Assembly: GCF_014199195.1 (NCBI RefSeq)
Contig: NZ_JACIJE010000002.1
Coordinates: 434,001 to 498,000, forward strand
DNA: 64,000 nucleotides
Source of the DNA: Neoroseomonas alkaliterrae
Lineage (GTDB): Bacteria; Pseudomonadota; Alphaproteobacteria; Acetobacterales; Acetobacteraceae
Direction: 5' to 3'
Shown here one piece after another: positions 1 through 11,885 of this stretch (positions are counted from its first letter, which is position 1; the number at the start of each line of letters is the position of its first letter). The notes beneath the pieces are model-generated. The model was not told where the DNA came from. It searched no databases and saw only the letters and a program-made list of their open reading frames with translations. A program made the position numbers and the translations under genes.

Positions 1-273
1 GATCGCCTCGCGCTGCAGGCGGGCATTGGCTTCGAGGGCCTTGGCGTTCGCCTCGTAGGCGCGCCTGGCCAGGATGCTGTCCGCCAGCGCGCGTTCGACC
101 TCGCCGCTGGCCTGCGCCGCCGTCAGCCCCGCATCGCCGGCGGGCGGGGCGGGCGAGGGATCGGCCGCGCGGGCCGCGCCCTGGGCCGGGTTGGCGATGA
201 CGGCGGCGGCCTCGGCGAGCCGGTCCGAGGCGCGCTGCATGCCCTGGAGGGAGGCGGTGAGGGCGATCTGCAT
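1..273 (-). CDS. Short flagellar rod-like protein, C-terminus cut by window edge
   Basis: Reading leftward from an ATG at 273, 91 codons stay open to the window edge, so the stop lies outside. The first 30 residues (IALTASLQGMQ then DRLAEAAAVIANP) resemble the N-terminal helix of flagellar rod and hook proteins, which read like ALSGMxAAxxRLxxxAxNIAN. Residues about 70-85 (ILARRAYEANAKALE) match the C-terminal rod signature (xxQRAYEANxKxI). Only about 35 residues, rich in Ala and Pro, separate the two ends, whereas true FlgB, FlgC and FlgG carry a longer middle domain. It is therefore a mini rod protein or a FlgC-like relative. Function in a flagellum is inferred from these end motifs; no other flagellar gene is visible here. 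Confidence 0.6.
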   Translation of the reverse strand, partial: MQIALTASLQGMQRASDRLAEAAAVIANPAQGAARAADPSPAPPAGDAGLTAAQASGEVERALADSILARRAYEANAKALEANARLQREAI

Positions 274-349
274 CGTCCCATCCTGCGAGGCGTCGGTTAA
301 TCGGCGGTGAACGGCGCAGCGCGGACGAGGGGCGAGGCCGTTCCGGCGA

Positions 350-1462
350 TCACTCGGCGGCCTTCGCCGTCGCCTCCGCATGCTGGCGCAACCTCGGCAT
401 CACCTCCTCGGCGAGGCGCTTCATCGTCTCCGCCTCCCAGGCCGCGTTGATGCCGGACCAGTCGAGCCCGGGCAGCAGCAGGTGCCCGAAAGGCCCCGCC
501 TCCTCGCGCAGCGCCACCAGCCGGTCGAGCACCGTGCGCGGGGAGCCGGCGATGACGCAGGCCTCGATCATGTCCTCCGTGGTCGCGGCCATGGGGTCCA
601 TCTCCTCGCGCGGCGTCATGGTGCCGGCGAGACCCGCGCGTTTGGCGAGGCTGCCGAGATAGTCGAAGTAGTAGCGCGTCGCGCCCTCGGGGGCGGTGGC
701 GCGGGCGCGGGCCTCGGCATCGGTGGCGGCGATGACGAGGTTGCGCGCGACCCGCCAGTTGGCGCCATGGACGGGCCGGCCCGCCTCCGCGAGGCCCTTG
801 GCCATGCTGCGCCAATGGCCCGCGAGCACGCGATGCGCCACGAAATTGGCGCTGATCACGCCCCAGCCGCGCGCGGCGGCGACCGTCACGCCATAGGAGT
901 CAGGCTGGCGGGCGGAGATGTGGATGGAGGGCCCGCCGGGTCGGAAGGGCTTCGGCATGAAGCCGACGCCGTAATCGGGCAGCACGGTGCGGCTGAGGCG
1001 GATCGGCCAGGTGCGGCCGGGGATGTCGTAGGGCGGGCCGCCGGCCCAGATCGCCTGGATGGTCTCGATCGCCTCGAGCATGCGCTTGCCGCGCTCGATC
1101 GGCTCGATGTCCCCGAACAGTTCGAAATCCGAGGCGAGGCCGCCCGCGCCGATGCCGAAGAGCAGCCGCCCGCCCGACATGTGGTCGAACTGCGCGACCT
1201 CGGCCGCGACGATGGCCGGGTGGTGGTTCGGCAGGTTGATGACGCCGGTGCCGAAGAGAAGGTTCGTGCGGTGGATCAGCCCCGCCATGAACATCAGCGG
1301 CGAGGCGATGGGCTCGGAACTCGCGGAGAAATGCTCGCCGACCCAGAGTTCCCGGAAGCCGAGCCGGTCGGCGAGGAGCGATTTCTCGGTGTCCTCGGCG
1401 AGCGTCTCGTGCATCGGCCGCTGCGGCGGGTGCAGCGGCATCATGAACAGGCCGAGATGCAT
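350..1462 (-). CDS. LLM class flavin-dependent oxidoreductase
   Basis: A 370-residue protein of the bacterial luciferase-like (TIM-barrel) family, which uses reduced flavin to oxidise small organic substrates. The N-terminus (MHLGLFMMPLHPP) is the first barrel strand. The stretch ELWVGEHFS near residues 40-48 and the later FGTGVINLPNHHP and GRLLFGIGAGG segments are typical of the limonene monooxygenase and alkanal monooxygenase branch. Length is normal for single-component family members. The substrate cannot be read from the sequence. No flavin reductase is encoded beside it, so the reduced flavin must come from elsewhere. It stands alone between a flagellar-like fragment and a DUF1127 gene on the same strand. 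Confidence 0.85.
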   Translation of the reverse strand: MHLGLFMMPLHPPQRPMHETLAEDTEKSLLADRLGFRELWVGEHFSASSEPIASPLMFMAGLIHRTNLLFGTGVINLPNHHPAIVAAEVAQFDHMSGGRLLFGIGAGGLASDFELFGDIEPIERGKRMLEAIETIQAIWAGGPPYDIPGRTWPIRLSRTVLPDYGVGFMPKPFRPGGPSIHISARQPDSYGVTVAAARGWGVISANFVAHRVLAGHWRSMAKGLAEAGRPVHGANWRVARNLVIAATDAEARARATAPEGATRYYFDYLGSLAKRAGLAGTMTPREEMDPMAATTEDMIEACVIAGSPRTVLDRLVALREEAGPFGHLLLPGLDWSGINAAWEAETMKRLAEEVMPRLRQHAEATAKAAE

Positions 1463-1572
1463 GGCGCGGACGGGCCTCCCTGCGTGACCCGCCCGAGCCT
1501 ATGGGCTCGCGCCGTTGCTGGAAATGCCCGCGTCCGGCGCGGCTCCCCGGGGGGTGGGCGCCGCGCGCGCCG

Positions 1573-1935
1573 TCAGGCGGCCCGGGGGGTGGGCCGCTCG
1601 CCGGCGTCGTTGGCCGGGCGCGGGGTGAAGCCGGGCTCGAACACCCGGCTGACGTCGTAGCGCGTCATGCCGATGTCCCGCAGCTCGCGGTCCGTCAGCG
1701 CGTTCAGCGCCTGGTAGGTGGCGAGGCGCTCGGGGAAGGCCACGATGGCGCGCAGCACGGCGGCGATGGCGCGGCCGGTCGCGCGGAAGGCCTTCCGGAT
1801 GGCGGCGGCGATGGCCTCGTCGCGGGCGGCGATGGCGGCGAGGCGCAGGGCCTCGATCTCGGCCATGCGGCGGGAGGCGGGGATGGCGGCGGGCAGCAGG
1901 AAGGCGGCCTCGGCCTTGGTGATGCGGTCGTCCAT
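1573..1935 (-). CDS. DUF1127 (YjiS-like) domain protein
   Basis: A 120-residue protein whose C-terminal part, about residues 70-103, carries the DUF1127 motif: LTDRELRDIGMTRYDV followed by a Phe/Pro-rich end. The first 65 residues are an Ala/Arg-rich helix. DUF1127 proteins of alphaproteobacteria are small, basic and often longer than the bare 45-residue domain, as here. Some members of the family bind RNA or influence phosphate and carbon metabolism; no specific role can be assigned. The ATG at 1935 sits in a divergent 175-base region shared with the aminopeptidase gene. Confidence 0.8.
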   Translation of the reverse strand: MDDRITKAEAAFLLPAAIPASRRMAEIEALRLAAIAARDEAIAAAIRKAFRATGRAIAAVLRAIVAFPERLATYQALNALTDRELRDIGMTRYDVSRVFEPGFTPRPANDAGERPTPRAA

Positions 1936-2098
1936 GGTTAAGTGTTCCCGGTTGCCGGCTGGTCTGCCGCGCGTGGCGGGCCAGCGCTTCGTGACGGCAA
2001 CTTAGGTGCGCGGGAGACACAGGTGATGCGCCAAGGCCACGCATGAGCCATGCGTGGAATGCATTGAAATCTGTGGACACATGCAATCTCGCGGTAAC

Positions 2099-2113
2099 AA
2101 GGAGCCTCCCCTG
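2099..2113 (+). promoter_or_regulatory. RBS AAGGAG six bases before a CTG start
   Basis: AAGGAG at 2099-2104 is a near-perfect Shine-Dalgarno sequence, six bases ahead of CTG at 2111-2113. No ATG, GTG or TTG lies at a proper distance from it. The in-frame ATG codons at 2054 and 2081 lack a good site and would add an N-terminal tail unlike other aminopeptidase P proteins. The sequence thus favours initiation at CTG. Confidence 0.55.
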
Positions 2114-3877
2114 AGCCCCAAGGAACGCCTCGCCGCCCTGCGCGCCCGCCTCGCCGAGGCCGGCGTGCAGGGCTTCGTCATCCCCCGCTCGGACGAGCAT
2201 CTGGGCGAATACGTGCCGCCATCGGGCGAGCGCCTCGCCTGGCTGACCGGCTTCACCGGCTCGGCCGGCATGGCCATCGTGCTGCCGGACCGCGCCGCGG
2301 TCTTCACCGATGGCCGCTACACGCTGCAGGTCCGCGCCCAGACCGATCCCGCGCTCTGGGAATGCCGCCACATCACCGAGGAGCCGGCGGCGGAGTGGCT
2401 CAAGGCGCACGCCCAGGGCCTCGCCATCGGCTACGACCCCTGGCTGCACGCCGCCCCGGCGATCGAGCGCCTCGCCGTGCCGGGGGTGCGGCTCGTCCCG
2501 CTCGCGGCGAACCCGGTGGATGCGGTCTGGCGCGACCGGCCCGCCGCGCCGATGGCCGAGGCGGTGCCGCATCCGCTCGCCTTCGCCGGCAAGCCCGCCG
2601 CGGAGAAGCGCGCCGAGGCCGCCGCCGCGCTGCGCGAGGCGGGGGAGGACGCGGCCATCCTCGCCGATCCGCATTCGCTGGCCTGGCTGCTCAACATCCG
2701 CGGCGGGGATCTCGCGCATACGCCGCTGGCCCTCGGCTTCGCGCTGCTGCATGCGGATGCGCGGGTCGAGCTGTTCATGGCGCCGGCGAAGGTGCCCGCG
2801 CAGACCCGCGCGCATCTCGGCAACGAGGTGGTGGTGCGCCCGCGCGAGGAACTGCCGCAGGCCCTCGATGCGCTGCGCGGTCTCCGCGTGCGCGTGGACG
2901 CCGAGGCGACGCCGGCCTGGTTCCCGGACCGGCTGCGCGAGGCCGGCGCCTCGATCAGCGCGGGCGAGGATCCGTGCCGGATGCCGCGCGCCTGCAAGAA
3001 CCCGACCGAGCGCGAGGGCGCGCGCGCCGCGCATCGCCGCGACGCGGTGGCGATGGCGCGCTTCCTCCACTGGTTCGCGCGCGAGGCGCCGGGCGGCGGG
3101 CTGACCGAGATCTCGGCCGCGGCGCGGCTGCTCGAGTTCCGGCGCGGGGGCGAGCACTTCCGCGCCGAATCCTTCCCCGCCATCTCGGGCGCGGGCGAGC
3201 ACGGGGCGATCGTGCATTACCGCGTCACGCCGGAGAGCGACCGCCGTATCGCGCCGAACGAGGTCTATCTGATCGATTCCGGCGCGCAGTATCTCGACGG
3301 CACCACCGACATCACGCGCACGCTCTGGACCGGGCCGGGCGAGGCGCCGGCGGCGGTGAAGGACCGCGCGACGCGCGTGCTCAAGGGCCACATCGCGCTG
3401 GCCACCGCCTGCTTCCCGGCGGGCGTGGCCGGGCCGCACCTCGATGCCTTCGCGCGCCGCGCGCTGTGGGATGCGGGGCTCGATTACGACCACGGGACCG
3501 GGCATGGCGTCGGTTCCTTCCTCTCGGTGCATGAGGGGCCGGCGGCCTTCAGCCGCGCGGCGCGCATCGTGCCGCTGCGCGAGGGGATGATCCTCTCCGA
3601 CGAGCCGGGCTTCTACGCGGCGGGCGAATACGGGATCCGGCTCGAGAACCTGCTGCTGGTGGTGCCCGCCGAGTTGCCGCTCGCCACGCGCCCCTTCCTG
3701 CGCTTCGAGACGCTGACGCTCGCACCCTTCGATCGCGCGCTGATCGAGCCCGCGCTGCTCACCGCGGCCGAGCGCGCCTGGCTCGACGCCTATCACGCGC
3801 GGGTGCTCGCGGAGGTCGGGCCGCTGCTCGAGCCCGACGTCGCGGCCTGGCTCGCCACCGCCTGCGCGCCGTTGTGA
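2111..3877 (+). CDS. pepP: Xaa-Pro aminopeptidase (M24B family)
   Basis: This metallopeptidase removes an N-terminal residue that precedes proline. From the CTG at 2111 it has 588 residues, the length of the three-domain aminopeptidase P type: two creatinase-like N-terminal domains, the M24 catalytic domain from about residue 320, and a C-terminal M24_C segment. The five metal ligands are all present in the expected spacing: Asp389 (DSGAQ), Asp400 (TDITRT), His465 (GTGHGVG), Glu498 (DEPGFY) and Glu512 (RLENL), so two metal ions, usually manganese, should bind. The N-terminal FVIPRSDEHLGEYV block is typical and supports a start just before it. Upstream in-frame ATGs at 2054 and 2081 are the alternatives. 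The next gene follows after 31 bases on the same strand. Confidence 0.92.
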   Translation: MSPKERLAALRARLAEAGVQGFVIPRSDEHLGEYVPPSGERLAWLTGFTGSAGMAIVLPDRAAVFTDGRYTLQVRAQTDPALWECRHITEEPAAEWLKAHAQGLAIGYDPWLHAAPAIERLAVPGVRLVPLAANPVDAVWRDRPAAPMAEAVPHPLAFAGKPAAEKRAEAAAALREAGEDAAILADPHSLAWLLNIRGGDLAHTPLALGFALLHADARVELFMAPAKVPAQTRAHLGNEVVVRPREELPQALDALRGLRVRVDAEATPAWFPDRLREAGASISAGEDPCRMPRACKNPTEREGARAAHRRDAVAMARFLHWFAREAPGGGLTEISAAARLLEFRRGGEHFRAESFPAISGAGEHGAIVHYRVTPESDRRIAPNEVYLIDSGAQYLDGTTDITRTLWTGPGEAPAAVKDRATRVLKGHIALATACFPAGVAGPHLDAFARRALWDAGLDYDHGTGHGVGSFLSVHEGPAAFSRAARIVPLREGMILSDEPGFYAAGEYGIRLENLLLVVPAELPLATRPFLRFETLTLAPFDRALIEPALLTAAERAWLDAYHARVLAEVGPLLEPDVAAWLATACAPL

Positions 3878-3908
3878 TGCGGCGCGCCGCGGCACGGGCC
3901 CGCCTGCC

Positions 3909-4700
3909 ATGAGCGATGCCCCGCCGCTCCCCGCGCGCCGCGTCCTGCTGGTCTATGGGCTGATGGGCGAGATCGTCGCCGCCTTCCGCCCGCTCGGCCT
4001 CGACTACATGCACCGGCTGCGCGACTGGCTGCGCGAACAGGGGGCGCAGCCTTCGGTGGTGAAGCTGCCGACCGCAGAGCGCGTGGCGGTGAATGCCGCG
4101 CGCCTCGCCGATGCCATCCGCGCCGAGGCGGAGCCCGTGCTGATCGTCGCGCACAGCAAGGGCGGGCTGGAGGCGCTGGCGGCGCTGATCGAACCCGCGC
4201 TGCGGGCGCGCTGCGCGGGCTTCCTGGCAATGCAGTCGCCCTTCCACGGCAGCCCGGTCGCCGATGCGGTCATCGGCTCGAAGCCGCTGGAGGCGGCGGC
4301 GGCGGGCCTCGCGCGGCTGCTCGGCATCGGCTCGGGGGAGGGCGTGCGCGACCTCACCACCGCCGTGCGCCGCGCCTGGATGCAGGAGCATCGCGCGGGG
4401 ATCGCCGCTCTGGTGGCCGCGCTGCCGGTGGCCTGCGTCGCGACGGTGCTGCGCGAGGGCGGCGCGCGCGGGCGCGAGCGCCTGCACCTCGCCGCCGCGC
4501 AATGGATGGAGAAGCGCGGCCACGGACCGAATGACGGGCTGGTGCCGGTGGCGAGCGCGCTGATCCCCGGCGCGACGCATGTCGTTCTGCCGGGCAGCCA
4601 CATCGCGACGGTCAGCGGCGGGTCCGGGCGCGACCCGGTGGCGATGCTGCGCGCGGGGCTGGCCGCGCTGGTCAGGCCCGGCCGCCCGCCAGCAGGCTGA
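3909..4700 (+). CDS. Alpha/beta-hydrolase, lipase-like
   Basis: A 263-residue predicted serine hydrolase. The nucleophile elbow reads AHSKGG near residues 80-85, a variant of GxSxG with Ala in place of the first Gly. An acidic residue in NDGLVP near 208 and a histidine in GSHIAT near 234 complete a plausible triad. An early VYGLMGE segment would carry the oxyanion hole. There is no signal peptide, so it acts in the cytoplasm. It lies 31 bases after pepP and may be co-transcribed. Its last 29 bases overlap the convergent LysE-type gene. The substrate is unknown; triacylglycerol lipase-like or esterase is the best class. Confidence 0.7.
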   Translation: MSDAPPLPARRVLLVYGLMGEIVAAFRPLGLDYMHRLRDWLREQGAQPSVVKLPTAERVAVNAARLADAIRAEAEPVLIVAHSKGGLEALAALIEPALRARCAGFLAMQSPFHGSPVADAVIGSKPLEAAAAGLARLLGIGSGEGVRDLTTAVRRAWMQEHRAGIAALVAALPVACVATVLREGGARGRERLHLAAAQWMEKRGHGPNDGLVPVASALIPGATHVVLPGSHIATVSGGSGRDPVAMLRAGLAALVRPGRPPAG

Positions 4701-5310
4701 GGCCGAGGCCGAGGAAAAGCGCCCCTGCGGCGCCGTGCAGCCAGCGTGCCTCCGGGCCGCCCAGGCGCCCGGCGAGCCGCCCCGCCAGATGGATCAGCAG
4801 CCCGTAGAAGGGCAGGGCGAGGAGCGGCAGCAGCGGCCCCAGGATGAGCATCTGCACCCAGGCGGGGCTGCGCGCGGGGTCCACGAAGAGCGGCAGGAAG
4901 GCGAGGAAGAACAACCCGACCTTCGGGTTGAGCAGATTGGTCGCGAAGCCCTGGCGGAAGGCGGCCCGGAGGTCCGCCGCTGGGCGCGCGCCCGCGGCCC
5001 GGGCAGGCACGCCGCTGCGTGCCGCCCGCAGCGATGACAGGCCCAGCAGCATCAGATAGGCCGCGCCGGCGAGGCGCAGCGCGGCGAAGAGCGGCGGATG
5101 CGCTGCCAGCAGCGCCCCGACGCCTGCGGCCGCCAGCGCCACATGCACCAGCACGCCGGCGTAGATGCCGGCCATTGCTGCCCAGCCACGCCGCGGCCCG
5201 CCCGCGAGAGTCTGCGCCAGCACGAAGGCCATGTCCGGCCCCGGCGTGGCGATCAGCACGAGGCAGGCGAGGAGATAGCCCGCGAGCAGGGCGGGATCGA
5301 GCGGCAGCAT
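4672..5310 (-). CDS. LysE/RhtB family amino-acid exporter
   Basis: A 212-residue inner-membrane protein with about six hydrophobic segments, the standard size for LysE/RhtB exporters. The N-terminal TPGPDMAFV motif, close to residues 22-30, is diagnostic of the family. A second cluster, FATNLLNPKVGLFF around residues 122-135, matches the conserved NPKxxLFF motif. These proteins pump amino acids or related metabolites out of the cell; the actual substrate is not shown by sequence. The 3' end overlaps the hydrolase gene tail to tail by 29 bases. The promoter region contains a small inverted repeat at 5338-5352. Confidence 0.88.
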   Translation of the reverse strand: MLPLDPALLAGYLLACLVLIATPGPDMAFVLAQTLAGGPRRGWAAMAGIYAGVLVHVALAAAGVGALLAAHPPLFAALRLAGAAYLMLLGLSSLRAARSGVPARAAGARPAADLRAAFRQGFATNLLNPKVGLFFLAFLPLFVDPARSPAWVQMLILGPLLPLLALPFYGLLIHLAGRLAGRLGGPEARWLHGAAGALFLGLGLSLLAGGRA

Positions 5311-5337
5311 CCCGGCATGATGTCGCGCCTGCGCATC

Positions 5338-5352
5338 ATTCGTCCAACGAAT
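5338..5352. promoter_or_regulatory. Inverted repeat ATTCGT-N3-ACGAAT, possible operator
   Basis: A perfect six-base inverted repeat with a three-base spacer lies 28 bases upstream of the lysE-type start, in the only AT-rich patch of the area (5330-5385). Position and symmetry suit a dimeric regulator. No regulator gene is adjacent, so which protein binds, if any, is unknown. Confidence 0.3.
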
Positions 5353-5397
5353 AGGATTGAATTACTGGATCAGTCAGATTGATGTGCCGGTCCGGCG

Positions 5398-9798
<4,401 letters not shown>

Positions 9799-10653
9799 TC
9801 AGAACAGCCAGTTGAGCGCGCGGGTGAAGAAGCCCGGCCGGTCGATCGTGGCCGGCTGGGCGCCTGCGACCAGCAGCGCGTAGGAATCCTGGTACCAGGT
9901 GCTGCCCGGGTAGTTGTGGCCGAGCACGGCGGCGGTGCGGCGCGCCTCCTCGGTCAGGCCGAGGGCGATGTAGATCTCGGTCAGGCGGTGCAGCGCCTCG
10001 GGGACGTGGTTGGTGGTCTGGTATTCCTCGACCACGCGGCGGAAGCGGCCGATGGCGGCGTGCAGCAGGCCCTGGCGCTGGTAGAAGCGGCCGACATGCA
10101 TCTCCCGCCCGGCCAGGTGGTCGCGGGCGAGGTCCATCTTCAGCCGCGCGTCGCGGGCATAGGCGGTGTCGGGGAAGCGGTTCACCACCTCCTGCAGCGC
10201 GTTCATGGCGATGATGGTCTGCTGCTGGTCGCGCTGCGCGTCGTTGATCTGCTCATACTGCGCGAGCGCGCGCAGGTAGTAGGCATAGGCGATGTCGCGA
10301 TGCGCCGGATGGAGCTGGATGAAGCGGTCGAGCGCGCCGATCGCCTCGGTGTAGCGGTTGCGATAGTAGTCGGTGTAGGCGGACATGAGCCGGGCGTTCG
10401 TCGCCCAGGTCGAGTAGGGGTGCTCGCGCTCGACCGCGTCGAACAGATCGACGGCGCGCTGGAAGCGGTTGTTGCGCAGCTCCTCCATGCCGGCGGCATA
10501 GAGCGCCTCGGGCGACTGGCTGGCCGCGTCGGCCGGCGTGATCGTGCGCCGCGCGAGCGACGGGTCGGCGCCCGTCCCCGGCTGGAAGCGCGTGCCTTCG
10601 CCGCAGGCCGCGAGGAGCAGGAGGGCGAGGAGGGGCAGGAATCGTGCGGTCAT
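9799..10653 (-). CDS. bamD: Outer membrane assembly lipoprotein BamD
   Basis: BamD is the essential lipoprotein partner of BamA in the machine that folds beta-barrel proteins into the outer membrane. The 284-residue product begins with a lipoprotein signal (MTARFLPLLALLLLAAC); the lipobox LAAC puts the acylated cysteine at residue 17. The rest consists of tetratricopeptide repeats from about residue 50 (ALYAAGMEELRNNRF) to 250, with several Tyr- and Ala-rich helices typical of the family (YADYYRNRY-like segments). It lies 75 bases downstream of lpxC and just before recN. The pairing of lpxC and bamD brings lipid A and protein assembly of the outer membrane under the tail of the division cluster. 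Confidence 0.94.
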   Translation of the reverse strand: MTARFLPLLALLLLAACGEGTRFQPGTGADPSLARRTITPADAASQSPEALYAAGMEELRNNRFQRAVDLFDAVEREHPYSTWATNARLMSAYTDYYRNRYTEAIGALDRFIQLHPAHRDIAYAYYLRALAQYEQINDAQRDQQQTIIAMNALQEVVNRFPDTAYARDARLKMDLARDHLAGREMHVGRFYQRQGLLHAAIGRFRRVVEEYQTTNHVPEALHRLTEIYIALGLTEEARRTAAVLGHNYPGSTWYQDSYALLVAGAQPATIDRPGFFTRALNWLF

Positions 10654-10728
10654 CTCGGCAGCCGGTTGAACGGGCCGCTCTATATCATGCCGGCGGGCCG
10701 GAGCGCCAAGCGGGCGCCCCCGCGGGTC

Positions 10729-11673
10729 TCAGGCGATGGCGGGGGCGGCGGCCGCGCGGGCGGGGGAGAGCGACATCCCCTCGGCGATCACGGGCTGTCC
10801 GGCGAAGCGCCAGGCGGCGGAATCGGCGAACAGCGCGCGCAGCAGGCGGTTGTTCAGCGCGTGGCCCGAGCGGCTGCCGCGGAAGCGCGCGCGCAGCGGC
10901 GCGCCGGCCAGGGCGAGGTCGCCCACCACGTCGAGCACCTTGTGGCGCACGAACTCGTCCGGCCGGCGCAGGCCGCCCGGATTGAGGATCATGGGCCCGT
11001 CCACCACCACCGCATTGGTGAGGCTGCCGCCCTGCGCGAGCCCCGCCGCGCGCAGCCGCGCGACATCCTCGGCCAGGGTGAAGGTGCGCGCATCGGCGAT
11101 GCCCTCGCGGAAGGCATGGGGCGAGAGGCGCGTGGTGAGCGCCTGCCGGCCGATGGCGGTGTTGGGGAAGTCGATCTCGAGCTCGATGTCGAAGGCGGGC
11201 TCGCGCGCGGGCAGCAGTTCGGCGAAGGCGCCGCTGGCTTCCTCGACGCGGACGGGGCGCAGCACCTCGATCGCCGCGCGCGGGGCGGCGGTCGTGACGA
11301 TGCCGGCGCAGTCGATGAGGAACAGGAAGGGCGCGGCCGAGCCGTCCATGATCGGCACTTCGGGCCCGTCCACCTCGACGATGGCATCGTCCACGCCACT
11401 GCCGGCCAGGGCGGCCATGACGTGCTCGATGGTCCCGATGCGGGCCTCGCCCTCGCCGATGGCGGTGCAGAGGCGCGTGTCCACGACCCGGTCGAAGCGC
11501 GCGGGGATCTCGGCGTCGAGGTCGGTGCGGCGGAAGACGATGCCGCGGCCGGCCTCGGCGGGGCGCAGGGTGAGCGAGGCACGGCGGCCGGAATGCAGGC
11601 CGATGCCGAGGCACCCGATCGGTGCCTTCAGCGTCCTGCGCCGCCCCGTCTCAGCCGGAAGAAAACCGTCCAT
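10729..11673 (-). CDS. lpxC: UDP-3-O-acyl-GlcNAc deacetylase LpxC
   Basis: LpxC catalyses the committed step of lipid A synthesis, removing acetate from UDP-3-O-acyl-GlcNAc. With the ATG at 11673 the protein has 314 residues. Zinc ligands are His84 (IEHVMAAL), His244 and Asp248 (RHKVLDVVGD); His271 (SGHALNN) is the catalytic base. A longer reading from 11748 would add 25 Pro/Gly-rich residues with no family counterpart, so I prefer the start MDGFLPAE; the RBS before it (GAGG) is close, at three bases. It lies 212 bases beyond ftsZ, with a hairpin-plus-T-run between, so it may have its own promoter. In other bacteria LpxC level is set by FtsH proteolysis; HflKC, the FtsH partner, is encoded in this window. 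Confidence 0.95.
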   Translation of the reverse strand: MDGFLPAETGRRRTLKAPIGCLGIGLHSGRRASLTLRPAEAGRGIVFRRTDLDAEIPARFDRVVDTRLCTAIGEGEARIGTIEHVMAALAGSGVDDAIVEVDGPEVPIMDGSAAPFLFLIDCAGIVTTAAPRAAIEVLRPVRVEEASGAFAELLPAREPAFDIELEIDFPNTAIGRQALTTRLSPHAFREGIADARTFTLAEDVARLRAAGLAQGGSLTNAVVVDGPMILNPGGLRRPDEFVRHKVLDVVGDLALAGAPLRARFRGSRSGHALNNRLLRALFADSAAWRFAGQPVIAEGMSLSPARAAAAPAIA

Positions 11674-11758
11674 CAGCCTCGTGCCCTGTGAGGGGGAGCC
11701 CGACCCGCCGCCGGCGCCAGGGCCGGCAGGGCGTGGGGGGCTCAACACCCAGTGTCAC

Positions 11759-11779
11759 AAAAGCACCGCCGACGGCGGC
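11759..11779 (-). terminator. Probable intrinsic terminator after ftsZ
   Basis: Read on the minus strand, CCGCCG-T-CGGCGG forms a GC-rich hairpin followed three bases later by TTTT. It lies 107 bases past the ftsZ stop. The rest of the 212-base ftsZ-lpxC gap holds an AT-rich patch at about 11795-11845 with TTGAAT and TAATAT spaced 20 bases apart, a suboptimal promoter candidate that would read through this hairpin into lpxC. Confidence 0.45.
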
Positions 11780-11885
11780 TGGCCATTCAAGCCTTGTTTC
11801 TCCATATTACGCCGCAAGCCGTTGTTTTCATTCAATTGCTGCGGCGCCAAATGCGGCCAAAATGGGGCAGGCCCTGCGACCCGCC

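Noticed and set aside
1499-3910. Very long open frame (about 800 codons) opposite pepP
   Set aside because: Arg/Gly/Ala-rich product without domains, antisense to a gene with all catalytic residues. In GC-rich DNA the complementary frames stay open by chance.
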